From Neorhizobium sp. SHOUNA12A (lineage in GTDB: Bacteria > Pseudomonadota > Alphaproteobacteria > Rhizobiales > Rhizobiaceae): DNA of 43,302 bases. Under the pieces are notes generated by a model that worked only from the letters and a program-made list of their open reading frames with translations, had not been told where the DNA came from and ran no database searches. Position 1 is the stretch's first letter. Every line of letters begins with the position of its first letter. Positions 43,213 to 43,302 of this stretch are shown here, piece by piece. A program made the translations under genes and the position numbers. The stretch is taken from contig NZ_JALBGV010000051.1 of NCBI RefSeq assembly GCF_023006505.1, positions 1 through 43,302 of the forward strand, in the 5' to 3' direction.

Positions 43213-43302
43213 ATGTTTGGAAAACGCGGAAACGAGGGATTTGGGAAGAGCGGCAGCGTCGCGCCGCCGCCGGCTGCGCCAGCGCCTGCCTCGGCGCGGT
43301 CC
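43213..43302 (+). CDS. cpaF: Start of pilus ATPase CpaF, cut by window edge
   Basis: Only 30 codons are visible (MFGKRGNEGFGKSGS, then Pro/Ala-rich sequence). The variable N-terminal tail does not by itself show the secretion-ATPase fold. Identity rests on its position after cpaE, where cpaF normally lies, and on an AGGAAA ribosome-binding site. Confidence 0.7.
   Translation, partial: MFGKRGNEGFGKSGSVAPPPAAPAPASARS

Overview
The window looks like a chromosomal segment of a Rhizobiaceae alphaproteobacterium (Rhizobium, Agrobacterium or a close genus). This rests on high G+C, gene content typical of the group (yejABEF, the ManC/phosphomannomutase pair, an LpsL-type epimerase, DUF1236, a Tad/Cpa pilus locus), promoters resembling the Sinorhizobium consensus CTTGAC-N17-CTATAT, and a GGAAC-N16-CGTT EcfG-type promoter. 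Genus and species cannot be fixed by reading. No rRNA, CRISPR array, insertion sequence or prophage was seen. There is one tRNA, tRNA-Ser(GGA).

Layout. 1-3383 (minus): truncated dapB, the mgsA-glk pair and mepA. 3579-11249 (plus): the peptide ABC transporter yejA-yejB-yejE-yejF followed by ghrA. A two-gene PIN-domain toxin-antitoxin module sits inside this operon between yejE and yejF. 11333-14327: a small membrane protein behind an EcfG-type promoter, pncB, a DUF1236 protein and a receiver-only response regulator. 14430-18339: surface-sugar genes (UDP-glucuronate epimerase; phosphomannomutase and ManC convergent to it). 18575-23433: small envelope proteins, a di-heme cytochrome c peroxidase in a 10-bp-spaced pair with a chemoreceptor, tRNA-Ser, and a small membrane protein.

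23779-35585 is a nucleoside uptake and salvage island: a BMP-type binding protein, a double ATPase and two permeases import nucleosides; Cdd, purine nucleoside phosphorylase, DeoC and DeoA break them down; the facing operon deoB-add-upp completes pentose-phosphate and base recovery. A retropepsin-like protease gene lies between the two arms. 35698-43302 is a Tad (Flp) pilus locus: tadE/tadG-like genes and a CpaC-N-terminal-like protein on the minus strand, then flp, cpaA, cpaB, cpaC, cpaD, cpaE and the first 30 codons of cpaF on the plus strand.

The most unusual items are the toxin-antitoxin cassette fused into the yej operon by overlapping start/stop codons, two tiny ORFs bridging operon gaps with overlapping codons (7790-7849 and 26367-26450), the cytochrome peroxidase-chemoreceptor pair, palindromic operator candidates at bmpA, deoC and pncB, and candidate EcfG promoters on three small envelope-protein genes. 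No clearly new multi-gene system was identified; the yej-embedded module is the nearest candidate.
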